Notes under the pieces: model-generated
Databases searched by the model: none
The model's input: only the letters and a program-made list of their open reading frames with translations
Told to the model about the DNA's origin: nothing
Program-made: the position numbers and the translations under genes
Source: Flavicella sediminum
Lineage (GTDB): Bacteria > Bacteroidota > Bacteroidia > Flavobacteriales > Flavobacteriaceae
Direction of reading: 5' to 3'
DNA length: 64,000 bases
Assembly (NCBI RefSeq): GCF_006381105.1
Contig: NZ_VDET01000021.1
Span: 33,111 to 97,110 of the forward strand
Shown: piece after piece, positions 1-9,211 of the stretch
Numbering within the stretch: position 1 is the first letter of the stretch
How the letters are laid out: the number at the start of each line of letters is the position of its first letter

Positions 1-1
1 C

Positions 2-1180
2 AAAAACAAAGAATTGTTACAATATTATTGTGATAAATTAGGAATCGATTTTCCTACAAAAAACATCCCTATTAAAACTGGCGGACAAACAAACCCTTTT
101 TATGGATCTATGGTAACTACTTTAGATTGGAGTTTAGGACGTGTGGTAGATTTGTTAAAGAAAACAGACGACCCAAGAAATCCTGGAAAAAAATTATATG
201 AAACTACCTATATTATTTTTTCTTCTGATAACGGAGGGGTAGAAAAAGCAAATGGAGACATTGTTACCGATAACTTTCCTTTAGATGAAGGTAAAAAATA
301 TGCGCAAGAAGGTGGAATTAGAGTGCCAATGGTTATTGCTGGTCCAAATATTCCAAAAGGAGAAACAAAAGATGTATTGATCAATCAATTAGACTTTTTT
401 CCAACCCTTTTAAATATTACAAATAGCAAAATACCTGCTAAATATAGTTCAAATTTAGATGGATTAAATATCTCTAATGTTTTGTTTGATAATGAAAGTG
501 TTGTAAAAAATAACAATGGAGAAACAAGAGAAGATTTATGGTGGCATTTTCCTCATAATTCAGATACTCAAATGCAATCTGCTATAAGAAGTGGCGATTA
601 TAAATTGTATAAAAACCATATCAAAGGTAATTATGAATTATACAGATTGTATAAAGACGGAAAAAGAGCAGATTTAGAAGAAAAATTCGATATAGCTAAA
701 CAAAATCCTAAAGTAGTAAAAGACTTGTCTACAAGATTAGAAAAATACTTAAAGGATAATGATGCTAAATACCCATATAAAAGTACTACAACACCTAAAG
801 GAGGAAAAGCTTTAGAAAATGTAGCTGCTATTCCTGTTATTAGCAATGATACTTTCGATGCAGGAACTCGTAAAGTTGTTGTTACCTTAGAAAAAGGAAA
901 ATCTAAAGTACTAGAAAGTTATGCTTTGATAAAAATTGCAAACAAAGGAAGTAGAAAAGGAAAGCATTCTACAACCTTTATAAAAGCACCTTTAGAGGTT
1001 AGCAAAAATAATTTAGAATATACATTTACGGTTCCTAAAGACATTATTGAATATGGTGTTATTTTAATTGATGAAAATAGATTTATGGTTAAAAGTGAAT
1101 TTCATCAAGTAGATGTAGCCAATACACCAATCAAAAAGGTGAAGAAGAACAGGAAAAACAAAAAGAAAAACAAACAATAG
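2..1180 (+). CDS. Sulfatase (S1 family), C-terminal part, cut by window edge
   Basis: This is the C-terminal two thirds of a formylglycine-dependent sulfatase. The frame is open to the left edge, and the first methionine-like codon (TTG at 14) is internal, because the preceding residues align with the middle of the next gene. The catalytic CxPSR motif therefore lies outside the window. The SSDNGG motif (near residue 73), the GGIRVPM motif and the YKLY strand are typical of the family. After the sulfatase fold comes a beta-rich extension of about 110 residues, then a lysine/asparagine-rich tail. The gene lies 26 bp before a close paralogue, to which it is highly similar at DNA level, so the pair is a tandem duplication. 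It presumably removes sulfate esters from an algal glycan in the periplasm or at the surface. Confidence 0.93.
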   Translation, partial: KNKELLQYYCDKLGIDFPTKNIPIKTGGQTNPFYGSMVTTLDWSLGRVVDLLKKTDDPRNPGKKLYETTYIIFSSDNGGVEKANGDIVTDNFPLDEGKKYAQEGGIRVPMVIAGPNIPKGETKDVLINQLDFFPTLLNITNSKIPAKYSSNLDGLNISNVLFDNESVVKNNNGETREDLWWHFPHNSDTQMQSAIRSGDYKLYKNHIKGNYELYRLYKDGKRADLEEKFDIAKQNPKVVKDLSTRLEKYLKDNDAKYPYKSTTTPKGGKALENVAAIPVISNDTFDAGTRKVVVTLEKGKSKVLESYALIKIANKGSRKGKHSTTFIKAPLEVSKNNLEYTFTVPKDIIEYGVILIDENRFMVKSEFHQVDVANTPIKKVKKNRKNKKKNKQ

Positions 1181-1206
1181 AAAATAGCGTATAAATAATT
1201 TTTAAT

Positions 1207-3084
1207 ATGAAAATCAAAAAAAGTTTTTTAGGTTTATTTCTCCTTTTACTATTTATTTCGAATGCTGTAAATAGTCAGGGTAAAGGTGATTTAATAAAAC
1301 CCAATGTCATTATTTTTTATGCAGATGATTTAGGTTGGCAAGACATACAATTAAACGATTTAGATGAGCCATGTGCTTGGGAAACTCCCAATATTACAAA
1401 ATTAGCGAAGGATGCTGTAAATTTTACAAATGGATATTCTGCTGCACCCACTTGTGCACCTTCTAGAAGTGCTATTTTAAGTGGACTACATCCTGCTAAA
1501 ACAGGAATAACAAATGTTGTTGGAGGTGGTATTCCCAAAGCTCAGAGAGGCGCTAAGTATATCAGTCCTTATTTTCCAGAAGGATTAATGCCAGAAAATT
1601 TTACCATTGCAGAAGCTCTAAAAATGAATGGTTATAGAACAGGGCATGTGGGTAAATGGCATGCAGGTGCGCTTCAAATTCAGAGTTCTTCTAATCAAGG
1701 TTTTGATTTTGCACATGAGTCTAGAGGAGCACATCAAAGTCCTAGAAAACCAGACAATCGTGTGACTGAGTTTGCGACACATGATAAAAAGGATGCCTAT
1801 CGTTTAAGCGAGGAAAAGTATTTTCCTTTTACCAAAACAGCTCCTAATGGAATTTCATATCCAAAAGATGAGGTTACGGAAAATGCACTTAAATTTATTA
1901 CCGAAAGTAAAAACGAACCTTTCTTTTTGTATTTAGCACATTGGATGGTACATTATCCTATTCACACTAAAAACCGTGACTTGTTACAATATTATTGTGA
2001 TAAATTAGGAATAGAATTTCCAAAAGAAGATGTACCAATGACCAAAGGAGGACAAAACAATCCTTATTTTGGAGCCATGGTTACTACCTTAGATTGGAGT
2101 TTAGGTCGTGTGGTAGATTTGTTAAAGAAAACAGATGACCCAAGAAATCCTGGAAAAAAATTATACGAGACTACTTATATCTTTTTCTCTTCTGATAATG
2201 GTGGAGCAGAACAGCGTAAAACAGAAATAATGTCTGACAACGCACCTTTGGATAAAGGTAAAAAATATACAGAAGAAGGTGGAATTAGAGTTCCAATGTT
2301 TGTGACAGGTCCAAACGTTTCAAAAGGAAAAACAAAAGATGTTTTAATCAATCAATTAGATTTTTATCCAACAATTTTAAACCTTACCAATAGTAAAATT
2401 CCTGCAAAATACAGTGCAAATTTAGACGGACTTGATATTTCAAATGTTTTATTTACGAAGGAGAATGATGTAAAAAATAGTCATGGTAAAGTTAGAGAAG
2501 ATTTATGGTGGCATTATCCTTATGGAGACGAAACTAAGAATCAATCAGCTATACGGTCTGGAGATTATAAATTGTATAAAAACTTTATCACAGGCTCCTA
2601 TGTATTGCATCGTTTGTATAAAAACGGAAAACGCCATGATTTAGAAGAAAAGTACGATATCGCTAAACAAGAACCTAAAATAGTAAAAGAACTGTCTAGT
2701 AAGTTGGAAAAATATTTAAAAGACTACGATGCAAAACTTCCTTATAAAGAGCCTTCTCAATTTAAGGGTGAAAAAGAGGTAGTTGCTATTCCAACAATTA
2801 TTTCCGATTCCTATAATGCAAATTCTCGTAAAGTTTCTATACAGTTAGAAAAGGGAAAAACGAAAGTAACTGAAGGCTATGCCTTGGTGAAAATATCAGA
2901 TACTCCAAAGAAAAATGGAAGGAGAGGAAGAATACATTCAACCTATATAAAAGTACCTGTAGATTGTAACAAAAATAAATTAGCGTACACCTTTACGGTT
3001 CCCAAAGAAGCAAAAGAATATATTTTTATTGTAATTGATGAAAATAGATTTATAGTGAAAGGGAAATTGCATAAAATCAAGTAA
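1207..3084 (+). CDS. Sulfatase (S1 family), full length
   Basis: A 625-residue secreted sulfatase that hydrolyses sulfate esters, here most likely on a fucan oligosaccharide. A signal peptide covers about residues 1-23. The metal-binding DD pair is at residues 40-41. The formylglycine motif CAPSR has its cysteine at residue 83, encoded by TGT at 1453. HVGKWH and SSDNGG follow in the expected order. A beta-rich C-terminal extension of about 110 residues follows the catalytic domain, as in the preceding gene and in the sulfatase at 35761-37632, so these three form one subgroup. Unlike its neighbour it lacks the lysine-rich tail. The start is the only ATG that gives a good signal peptide, behind an A/T-rich leader. 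Substrate position (2-O, 3-O or 4-O sulfate) cannot be told by eye. Confidence 0.95.
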   Translation: MKIKKSFLGLFLLLLFISNAVNSQGKGDLIKPNVIIFYADDLGWQDIQLNDLDEPCAWETPNITKLAKDAVNFTNGYSAAPTCAPSRSAILSGLHPAKTGITNVVGGGIPKAQRGAKYISPYFPEGLMPENFTIAEALKMNGYRTGHVGKWHAGALQIQSSSNQGFDFAHESRGAHQSPRKPDNRVTEFATHDKKDAYRLSEEKYFPFTKTAPNGISYPKDEVTENALKFITESKNEPFFLYLAHWMVHYPIHTKNRDLLQYYCDKLGIEFPKEDVPMTKGGQNNPYFGAMVTTLDWSLGRVVDLLKKTDDPRNPGKKLYETTYIFFSSDNGGAEQRKTEIMSDNAPLDKGKKYTEEGGIRVPMFVTGPNVSKGKTKDVLINQLDFYPTILNLTNSKIPAKYSANLDGLDISNVLFTKENDVKNSHGKVREDLWWHYPYGDETKNQSAIRSGDYKLYKNFITGSYVLHRLYKNGKRHDLEEKYDIAKQEPKIVKELSSKLEKYLKDYDAKLPYKEPSQFKGEKEVVAIPTIISDSYNANSRKVSIQLEKGKTKVTEGYALVKISDTPKKNGRRGRIHSTYIKVPVDCNKNKLAYTFTVPKEAKEYIFIVIDENRFIVKGKLHKIK

Positions 3085-3092
3085 TATGTAAC

Positions 3093-3431
3093 ATGAATAA
3101 AATCTTCCAGACCAGTCTTTTTTATGTCTCTATTGTTTTTTGTACAAATAACACAAGGACAAACAAATTTAAAAAGACTAAAGAATAGCCGTCCTAAGCT
3201 TATTTTTTTTATGATGGATGATCAAGGTCTGGGAGATTTATTGTGTATGGGAAACCAGGTGGTAAAAACACCAAATATTGATGCTTTTTATCAAAAATCA
3301 ACACGTTTTACAGAATATCATGTAAGTCCACTTATGCCTTTACATGAGTTGCTTTAATGAGCGGTTGGAGTCATGTATACTATTCTCGAGCGTTAAATAA
3401 TGGTCTTAGATGTGTTTGCTCTATTCAATAA
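3093..3431 (+). pseudogene. Decayed sulfatase remnant
   Basis: A fragment of a third sulfatase sits directly behind two intact ones. From 3124 it reads as a signal peptide followed by the family's N-terminal strand, with the metal-binding DDQG and the TPNID helix. It breaks exactly where the formylglycine motif should be: after EYHVSP the frame is lost and stops at 3357. A residual LMSG, which normally follows CTPTRAA, can be read in another frame around 3354-3365, followed by a few more codons to a stop near 3431. An upstream ATG at 3093 is one frame away, separated by a run of T, which may be a second frameshift. The remaining 400 or so codons are missing. It cannot make an active enzyme. 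Confidence 0.75.
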
Positions 3432-3643
3432 CTTAAACACAATAAATCTAAAATTATAGACTTGTAAAATATGTAATACCGCACATCGAAAATTTCACTT
3501 AAAGAAAAAGTCATAATTGAGACTTTATTTAGGTTTATGTTGTAGAATAATTGAATAAGATACAGTTTTGATTGGATTAGATATGAAATTAACTAAAAAG
3601 AAACAACAAATTAGTATCCTCAAAAAACAACAAAACAATAACG

Positions 3644-4924
3644 ATGAATAATTCCAACGTTTCTAATAGAGAATTTATAATTACATCTAGAGGTGTTTGG
3701 AAACCAACTATTTTATCAATTATATTATTTTTTATTATGATGACTGAAAACACAAAGGCACAAGGAGGTTTTGCCAAAGATCTAACGTTTCTTAAAAACC
3801 ACACAGAAATTATTGTATTAAGACAAGGACAGAGTGCTGTTGTTGTCGCTCCTTTATTTCAAGGTCGTGTTATGACAAGTGCTACCAATGCTTCTAAAGG
3901 TGCTGGTTTTGGATGGATTAACAAAAAAGTAATAGAAGCAGGTTTTTTAACAGAAGAAGAACGTAAAGGAAAAATAGAAAGTCAAATTTATGTTTTTGGA
4001 GGAGAAGAACGTTTTTGGTTAGGACCCGAAGGAGGACAATTTTCCATCTTTTTTAAACCTGGAGCAACGTTTGATTTTTCGAATTGGAAAACTCCAGCGG
4101 TGATAGATACGGATGCTTTTACTTTAGTGTCTAAAACGGAATACACAGCTAAATTTAAACATAGTTGTGAACTTATAAACAAGAGTGGAACTATTTTTAA
4201 AATGGGAATTGCTCGTACCGTAACTATTTTAAATAAAGTAGCTGTAGAAGCTGTCATCAAAAAAGAATTATCAGATAAAATTGAATTTGTAGGGTATCAA
4301 ACAAAGAATCAAATTACAAATATTGGAGAAAAACCTTGGGTTCCAGAATCAGGTTTACCGTCTATTTGGATGTTAGGAATGTACAATCCATCACCAGAAA
4401 CAACGGTGGTTATTCCTTTTGTAGAAGGAGATGAAAGTGAGTTGGGAGAAAAAGTGAATGATACTTATTTTGGAAAAATATCAGAAGATTACTTAAAAGT
4501 AAAAGAAGATGTTTTGTTTTTAAAGGGAGATGGTACCAAGCGAGGAAAAATAGGTGTAGGACCTAAAAGAACGAAAGGGATTGCAGGAAGTTACGATGCT
4601 AATGGAGGAGTTTTAAACATCGTAACCTATAATCAGCAAGAAGCAAAACATGGATATGTAAATTCTACTTGGGAAGAGCAAGTAGAACCTTTTGCAGGAG
4701 ATGTATTAAACGCATATAACGATGGTGCTCCAGAGCCAGGAGTCGCTCAAATGGGGCCTTTTTATGAGTTGGAAACTTCATCACCAGCAGCAGCTTTAAA
4801 GCCTAAGGAAACAATGACTCATATTCAAACAACAATTCATTTACAAGGAGATAAAGAAGATTTGAATAGACTTTCAGAAGCTTTACTAGGAGTAAGTTTG
4901 AATGAAATTACAAATGCCTTTTAA
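3644..4924 (+). CDS. Secreted DUF6786-like protein, probable sugar-binding beta-sandwich
   Basis: A 426-residue protein with a long N-terminal signal region (hydrophobic core about residues 22-40, cleavage likely after TKAQ). The mature part is rich in beta strands and carries the pattern QGRVMTSA followed by FGWIN and RFWLGPEGG, which I associate with Bacteroidota proteins annotated as DUF6786. The fold is probably a galactose-mutarotase-like supersandwich. I cannot assign a reaction. It is followed by a GH29 fucosidase whose ATG lies 44 bp after its stop, and it is the first intact gene after a 286-bp gap, so it may open a transcription unit. A role in glycan binding, epimerisation or an undescribed hydrolysis within fucan breakdown is inference from context. 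The family name is from memory and unchecked. Confidence 0.6.
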   Translation: MNNSNVSNREFIITSRGVWKPTILSIILFFIMMTENTKAQGGFAKDLTFLKNHTEIIVLRQGQSAVVVAPLFQGRVMTSATNASKGAGFGWINKKVIEAGFLTEEERKGKIESQIYVFGGEERFWLGPEGGQFSIFFKPGATFDFSNWKTPAVIDTDAFTLVSKTEYTAKFKHSCELINKSGTIFKMGIARTVTILNKVAVEAVIKKELSDKIEFVGYQTKNQITNIGEKPWVPESGLPSIWMLGMYNPSPETTVVIPFVEGDESELGEKVNDTYFGKISEDYLKVKEDVLFLKGDGTKRGKIGVGPKRTKGIAGSYDANGGVLNIVTYNQQEAKHGYVNSTWEEQVEPFAGDVLNAYNDGAPEPGVAQMGPFYELETSSPAAALKPKETMTHIQTTIHLQGDKEDLNRLSEALLGVSLNEITNAF

Positions 4925-4967
4925 TAAAAGGCTGACCCAAGAATCTAAACAATATTTAAATACCACA

Positions 4968-6827
4968 ATGAGCACTAAAATATTCATTCAAAGTTTACTG
5001 TTAACAGTCTTTTTAGGTCTATACGGATGTAAACAAAAAGAAACAACAAAAGGAGTAGCAACGCAAGCTTTTGACCAAACAGCTAATTGGGCAATTTTAG
5101 AGAAAGCAGATGCCGTTAAAGAAGGAAATATTTATACATGGAATATTGAGGTAAAACATCCTGTAGAGTATTTTGTACAAGTTGTTTTTGATGCTTTACC
5201 AACAAATACATCTGTAGCAAAAGTAAAGGTAGATGATCAGGAGTTAGCTGGAACATTTCAACAAGATTATACAACGTACAACCACAAAATAGTTTCTGAG
5301 TTTCAAAAATCAATAAAAATTAGGGATGTTGCTACTAAGCATCTAATAACTATAGAAACGGAAGTCGATTTTAAACAACTAAGATTAGTTCCTTCTTATA
5401 AAACCCCCGTAGGTTCTGGAGTACATCAGAAAGAGTGGTTGAAAATGCATGAATCACCAGAAAAACAAGCCGCTTTAGCATGGTTTAAAGAGGCTAAGTT
5501 TGGAATGTTTATTCATTGGGGACTGTACTCTCAAGCAGGAGGAATGTGGAAAGGAACTAAAATTAACAATTCACCTTATCCAGGACCAAAAGTAGCAGAA
5601 TGGATTATGCATGCTTTTCAAATTCCAAGAGAGGTATATGCGCAGTTAGCAAAAACATTTAATCCAGATACCTCTTTTGCTCAGAATATTGCCAAGTTAG
5701 CTAAAAAGGCAGGGATGAAATATGTAGTGATTACTTCTAAACATCACGATGGTTTTGCTTTGTTTGATTCAAAAAGTTCTGAGTATGACATGGTAGATGC
5801 TACTCCTTATAAAGCAGACGCAGTAAAAGAATTGTATGAAGCTTGTTTAAAAGAAGGTTTAGATTTTGGAGTTTACTATTCTCATGGAAATGATTGGAAT
5901 GATGGAGGAGATGGTAATTATGCGAATGTAAAAAAAGTAAATGATTCTTTAGGAATTTACACACATAGTTCAGGTAAAAACACCTGGGATCCGAGTCCAA
6001 ATACTCATGCGGAATATTATCAATCTAAAAGTTATCCTCAAATTAAAGAGCTAATTGCTTTGTTACCAGAGTTGCGTTTAATTTGGTTTGATGGTGAAGG
6101 ATTTACGACCGAAGAACAATCTTTTCATTTTTACAAAATGGTGTACGATGCAAATCCAAATATTTTGGTAAACAGAAGAGTAGGTTGGGACTTTGGAGAT
6201 TATTTAGATGCAGGAGATAATAAAATACCATCAGCAAAAGAAAAAATAGATAAGTATTGGGAAACTTGTGGAACCACTAATAATTCTTGGGGATACAAGG
6301 TGTACGATCATGACTGGAAAAGCACGAGAGAGTTGTTGTACTATTTTGTAGATATCCTATCAAAAGGTGGAAACTATTTATTAAATATAGGTCCTGATGG
6401 AAAAGGACATGTACCAGAAGCGAGTTCAAAAGGACTTTTAGAAATGGGAGAATGGATTGCCACTAATGGAGAAGCTGTTTATGGAACAGCACGTTGGATT
6501 GTTGCGAATGAGGGTAAAGAAGAAACACTTTTAGACGGAACAGGTCATAGAGCTGCAAAAGGATTCAAACGTAGTTTTACAAAAAGCGATTTTTGGTTTA
6601 CAACGAAAGACAATTCGGTTTATGCAATTTCATTAGTGCCTTCTTCTACAACGATATTAATTCGTTCTTTAAACAAAGAAATAGGAGTTATTAAGGACGT
6701 ACATATTTTGAATGGACACCCAATTAAATATTGGTCACAAACAGACAAAGGGCTTTTAATTTATTTAAAAACAGCCGTTACTGCCGAAAATGGTTTTGTT
6801 GTAAAAGCAAATTTCAAACTAAATTAA
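4968..6827 (+). CDS. Alpha-L-fucosidase, GH29, lipoprotein
   Basis: An exo-acting alpha-L-fucosidase that releases terminal fucose by a retaining mechanism. I chose ATG 4968 over the longer frame beginning at 4902, because 4968 gives a proper lipoprotein signal (YGC, acylated Cys21), while the longer start overlaps the preceding gene. After a beta-rich N-terminal domain of about 140 residues, the GH29 barrel shows FGMFIHWGLYS, TSKHHDGF (near residue 257) and LIWFDGEG with the nucleophile Asp near residue 375. Further on are NRRVGWDF and GNYLLNIGPDG, all diagnostic. The protein is 619 residues long. The lipoprotein signal suggests membrane anchoring, possibly facing the periplasm. It lies 44 bp after the DUF6786-like gene and 21 bp before the beta-helix gene, so all three are likely cotranscribed. 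Confidence 0.93.
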   Translation: MSTKIFIQSLLLTVFLGLYGCKQKETTKGVATQAFDQTANWAILEKADAVKEGNIYTWNIEVKHPVEYFVQVVFDALPTNTSVAKVKVDDQELAGTFQQDYTTYNHKIVSEFQKSIKIRDVATKHLITIETEVDFKQLRLVPSYKTPVGSGVHQKEWLKMHESPEKQAALAWFKEAKFGMFIHWGLYSQAGGMWKGTKINNSPYPGPKVAEWIMHAFQIPREVYAQLAKTFNPDTSFAQNIAKLAKKAGMKYVVITSKHHDGFALFDSKSSEYDMVDATPYKADAVKELYEACLKEGLDFGVYYSHGNDWNDGGDGNYANVKKVNDSLGIYTHSSGKNTWDPSPNTHAEYYQSKSYPQIKELIALLPELRLIWFDGEGFTTEEQSFHFYKMVYDANPNILVNRRVGWDFGDYLDAGDNKIPSAKEKIDKYWETCGTTNNSWGYKVYDHDWKSTRELLYYFVDILSKGGNYLLNIGPDGKGHVPEASSKGLLEMGEWIATNGEAVYGTARWIVANEGKEETLLDGTGHRAAKGFKRSFTKSDFWFTTKDNSVYAISLVPSSTTILIRSLNKEIGVIKDVHILNGHPIKYWSQTDKGLLIYLKTAVTAENGFVVKANFKLN

Positions 6828-6848
6828 GCGAGCCAAAATAAAAAAAGC

Positions 6849-9209
6849 ATGGAAAAATCAGGGTTATTATGTTTAAACTTACTACTACTTTTTTTCTATA
6901 GTTGTTCCAATCAAAAAACAGATATTTATGTAAGTCCAACTGGAAATAACACAAATATTGGGACAAAAGAAAATCCGTTAAAAACGATTGAAAAGGCCTT
7001 GGCCTATGCACATTCCATAAAAAAGGAGAAAAACAATGCAACGACAATTCATCTTTTAGAAGGGGAGTATCATTTGTCTTCGACTTTGGTTATTGATGCA
7101 GAATTAAGTAATATTTCAATTGTTGGAGTAGGAGCAGATAAAGTTACCGTGAAAGGTTCCAAAATGCTAGAGGCAAAATGGGAACTGCTATCAGAAAATA
7201 TATGGGTAACAACTATTGATCCTACTTTAGATTTTAGTCAATTATTTATTAATGATGAAAAGCAAGTTTTAGCTAGGTATCCTAATTATGATGAAAATGC
7301 AGGCTATTGGCAAGGTTTTGCTGCCGACGCCATTGATCCAAATCGAATTTCAAAATGGAAAAAACCGAAAGGTGGTTTTGTACATGCTATGCACAGTGGG
7401 CGTTGGGGTGGATTTCATTTTGAAATAGTAGCGATGAAAGAAGATGGTGAATTGGAGCTCATTGGAGGACATCAAAACAACCGTCCATCAAAAATGCATG
7501 CAAAATATAGAATGGTAGAAAATGTGTTTGAAGAATTGGATGCTGCTAAAGAATGGTATTTAGACAAGGATACGCACAAATTATATGTTTGGAATGATAA
7601 AAAGGTAGATTTAAATAAAGCTAAAGTCGAAGTAAGTGTTCTAAAACATTTAATTGAAGTAAAAGGAAGTGTGGAAATACCTGTGAAAAATGTGGATATT
7701 TCGGGAATTAGTTTTCAACATGCTGCCCGAACATTTATGGAAACCTATGAACCCCTTTTGCGAAGTGATTGGACTATTTATAGAGGTGGTGCTTTGTTGT
7801 TAGAGGGAGCAGAAAATGTAAGTATTCAGGATTGTAAATTTACAAATCTTGGAGGAAATGTGATTTTTGCTAGTGGATACAATAGAAACTTAAAAATTAC
7901 AGGAAATCATATTTACGATTGTGGAGCCTCTGCTATTTCGTTTGTAGGTGATGCTTCTGCTGTTCGTTCTCCTGCTTTTCAATACAATGAAATTGTGGCT
8001 ATAAAAGATATGGACACTTTGGTTGGTCCGAAAAATGAAGTGTATCCGTCAGATTGTCGTGTAGCAGATAATTTAATCCACAGAATAGGACGTGTAGAAA
8101 AACAAGTAGCAGGAGTTCAGATTTCTATGGCGATGAAAATTCATGTAAAAAACAATAGTATTTACGATGTGCCGCGTGCAGGGATTAATGTAAGTGAAGG
8201 TACTTGGGGTGGTCATATAATTGAATACAACGATGTGTTTAATACGGTTTTAGAAAGTAGCGATCATGGTTCTTTTAATTCTTGGGGAAGAGATCGTTTT
8301 TGGTACCCTAATCGAGCAACATCAGAAGGTTTGGTAAAAGCAAATCCGAAAATGCCTTTGTGGGATGCCATGCACACCACCATTATTAGAAATAACAGAT
8401 TTCGATGCGATCATGGTTGGGATATTGATTTAGATGATGGCTCTTCTAATTATAAAATTTACAATAATTTATGTTTGAATAGAGGAATAAAATTACGTGA
8501 AGGTTATTACCGTGAGGTTAAAAATAACATTATGGTCAACAATACGTTTCATCCTCATGTTTGGTTTTCTGCAAGTGATGATGTTTTTACAAATAATATT
8601 GTGATGAAAAAATACGCAGATATTCGTTTAAAGGCTTGGGGGAAAGAAGTAGATGCTAATTTGTTTCCAAGCAAAGGTGCCTTGTTGAAAGCACAAGCCA
8701 AAGGAACAGATAAAAATAGTGTTTTTGGAAATCCGTTATTTGTAAATCCTGAAAAAGGAGATTTTACAGTTTCAGAAAATTCACCCGCACTAAAAATTGG
8801 TTTTAAAAATTTCTCAATGAATCAATTTGGCGTTCAAAAACCTGCCTTAAAGGCCATTGCAAAGCAACCAATAATTCCAACTTTGAAAATAGAATCTTCA
8901 GAAAATTCAAATTCGAAAACTAAAAATTGGAAGGGAATAACACTTAAAGAAATGGAAACCATAGAAGAGCAGTCTTCTTTTGGAACACACAATATGGATG
9001 GAGTTATTGTGTTAAAAATTGATAAAGAAAGTAAGTACTCAAAATCGACATTGAAAGAAGGAGACGTGATTGTGGGAGTTGAAAAAGAAAAAATTAAAGA
9101 TATTTCTAGTTTTATAGACACCTATGGGAAATATGATTATCGAGAGAAAAGCCTATTTACGATAGTTAGAAATCAAAAGGAAATGGTGATTGTATTTAAT
9201 AAATTATAG
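6849..9209 (+). CDS. GH141-like right-handed beta-helix lipoprotein with C-terminal PDZ domain
   Basis: A 786-residue lipoprotein (YSC at residue 19). The YVSPTGNNTNIGTKENP start, the IEKAL segment and many repeats such as NVSIQDCKF, LKITGNHI and IIRNNRF mark a parallel beta-helix of the pectate-lyase type. The layout matches GH141, a family known for alpha-L-fucosidase and xylanase activity. Residues from about 700 onward form a PDZ-like domain (LKEGDVIVGVEKEKI), an unusual appendage on a glycan enzyme. The gene lies 21 bp after a GH29 fucosidase and 2 bp before an esterase, a tight operon. A fucosidase or fucan-cleaving role is inferred from family and context. A polysaccharide lyase or epimerase cannot be excluded by eye. 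Confidence 0.7.
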   Translation: MEKSGLLCLNLLLLFFYSCSNQKTDIYVSPTGNNTNIGTKENPLKTIEKALAYAHSIKKEKNNATTIHLLEGEYHLSSTLVIDAELSNISIVGVGADKVTVKGSKMLEAKWELLSENIWVTTIDPTLDFSQLFINDEKQVLARYPNYDENAGYWQGFAADAIDPNRISKWKKPKGGFVHAMHSGRWGGFHFEIVAMKEDGELELIGGHQNNRPSKMHAKYRMVENVFEELDAAKEWYLDKDTHKLYVWNDKKVDLNKAKVEVSVLKHLIEVKGSVEIPVKNVDISGISFQHAARTFMETYEPLLRSDWTIYRGGALLLEGAENVSIQDCKFTNLGGNVIFASGYNRNLKITGNHIYDCGASAISFVGDASAVRSPAFQYNEIVAIKDMDTLVGPKNEVYPSDCRVADNLIHRIGRVEKQVAGVQISMAMKIHVKNNSIYDVPRAGINVSEGTWGGHIIEYNDVFNTVLESSDHGSFNSWGRDRFWYPNRATSEGLVKANPKMPLWDAMHTTIIRNNRFRCDHGWDIDLDDGSSNYKIYNNLCLNRGIKLREGYYREVKNNIMVNNTFHPHVWFSASDDVFTNNIVMKKYADIRLKAWGKEVDANLFPSKGALLKAQAKGTDKNSVFGNPLFVNPEKGDFTVSENSPALKIGFKNFSMNQFGVQKPALKAIAKQPIIPTLKIESSENSNSKTKNWKGITLKEMETIEEQSSFGTHNMDGVIVLKIDKESKYSKSTLKEGDVIVGVEKEKIKDISSFIDTYGKYDYREKSLFTIVRNQKEMVIVFNKL

Positions 9210-9211
9210 CA

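Noticed and set aside
3124..3357. A possible intact small protein of 77 residues
   Set aside because: It is the N-terminal part of a sulfatase that loses frame at the catalytic motif, so I call it a pseudogene.
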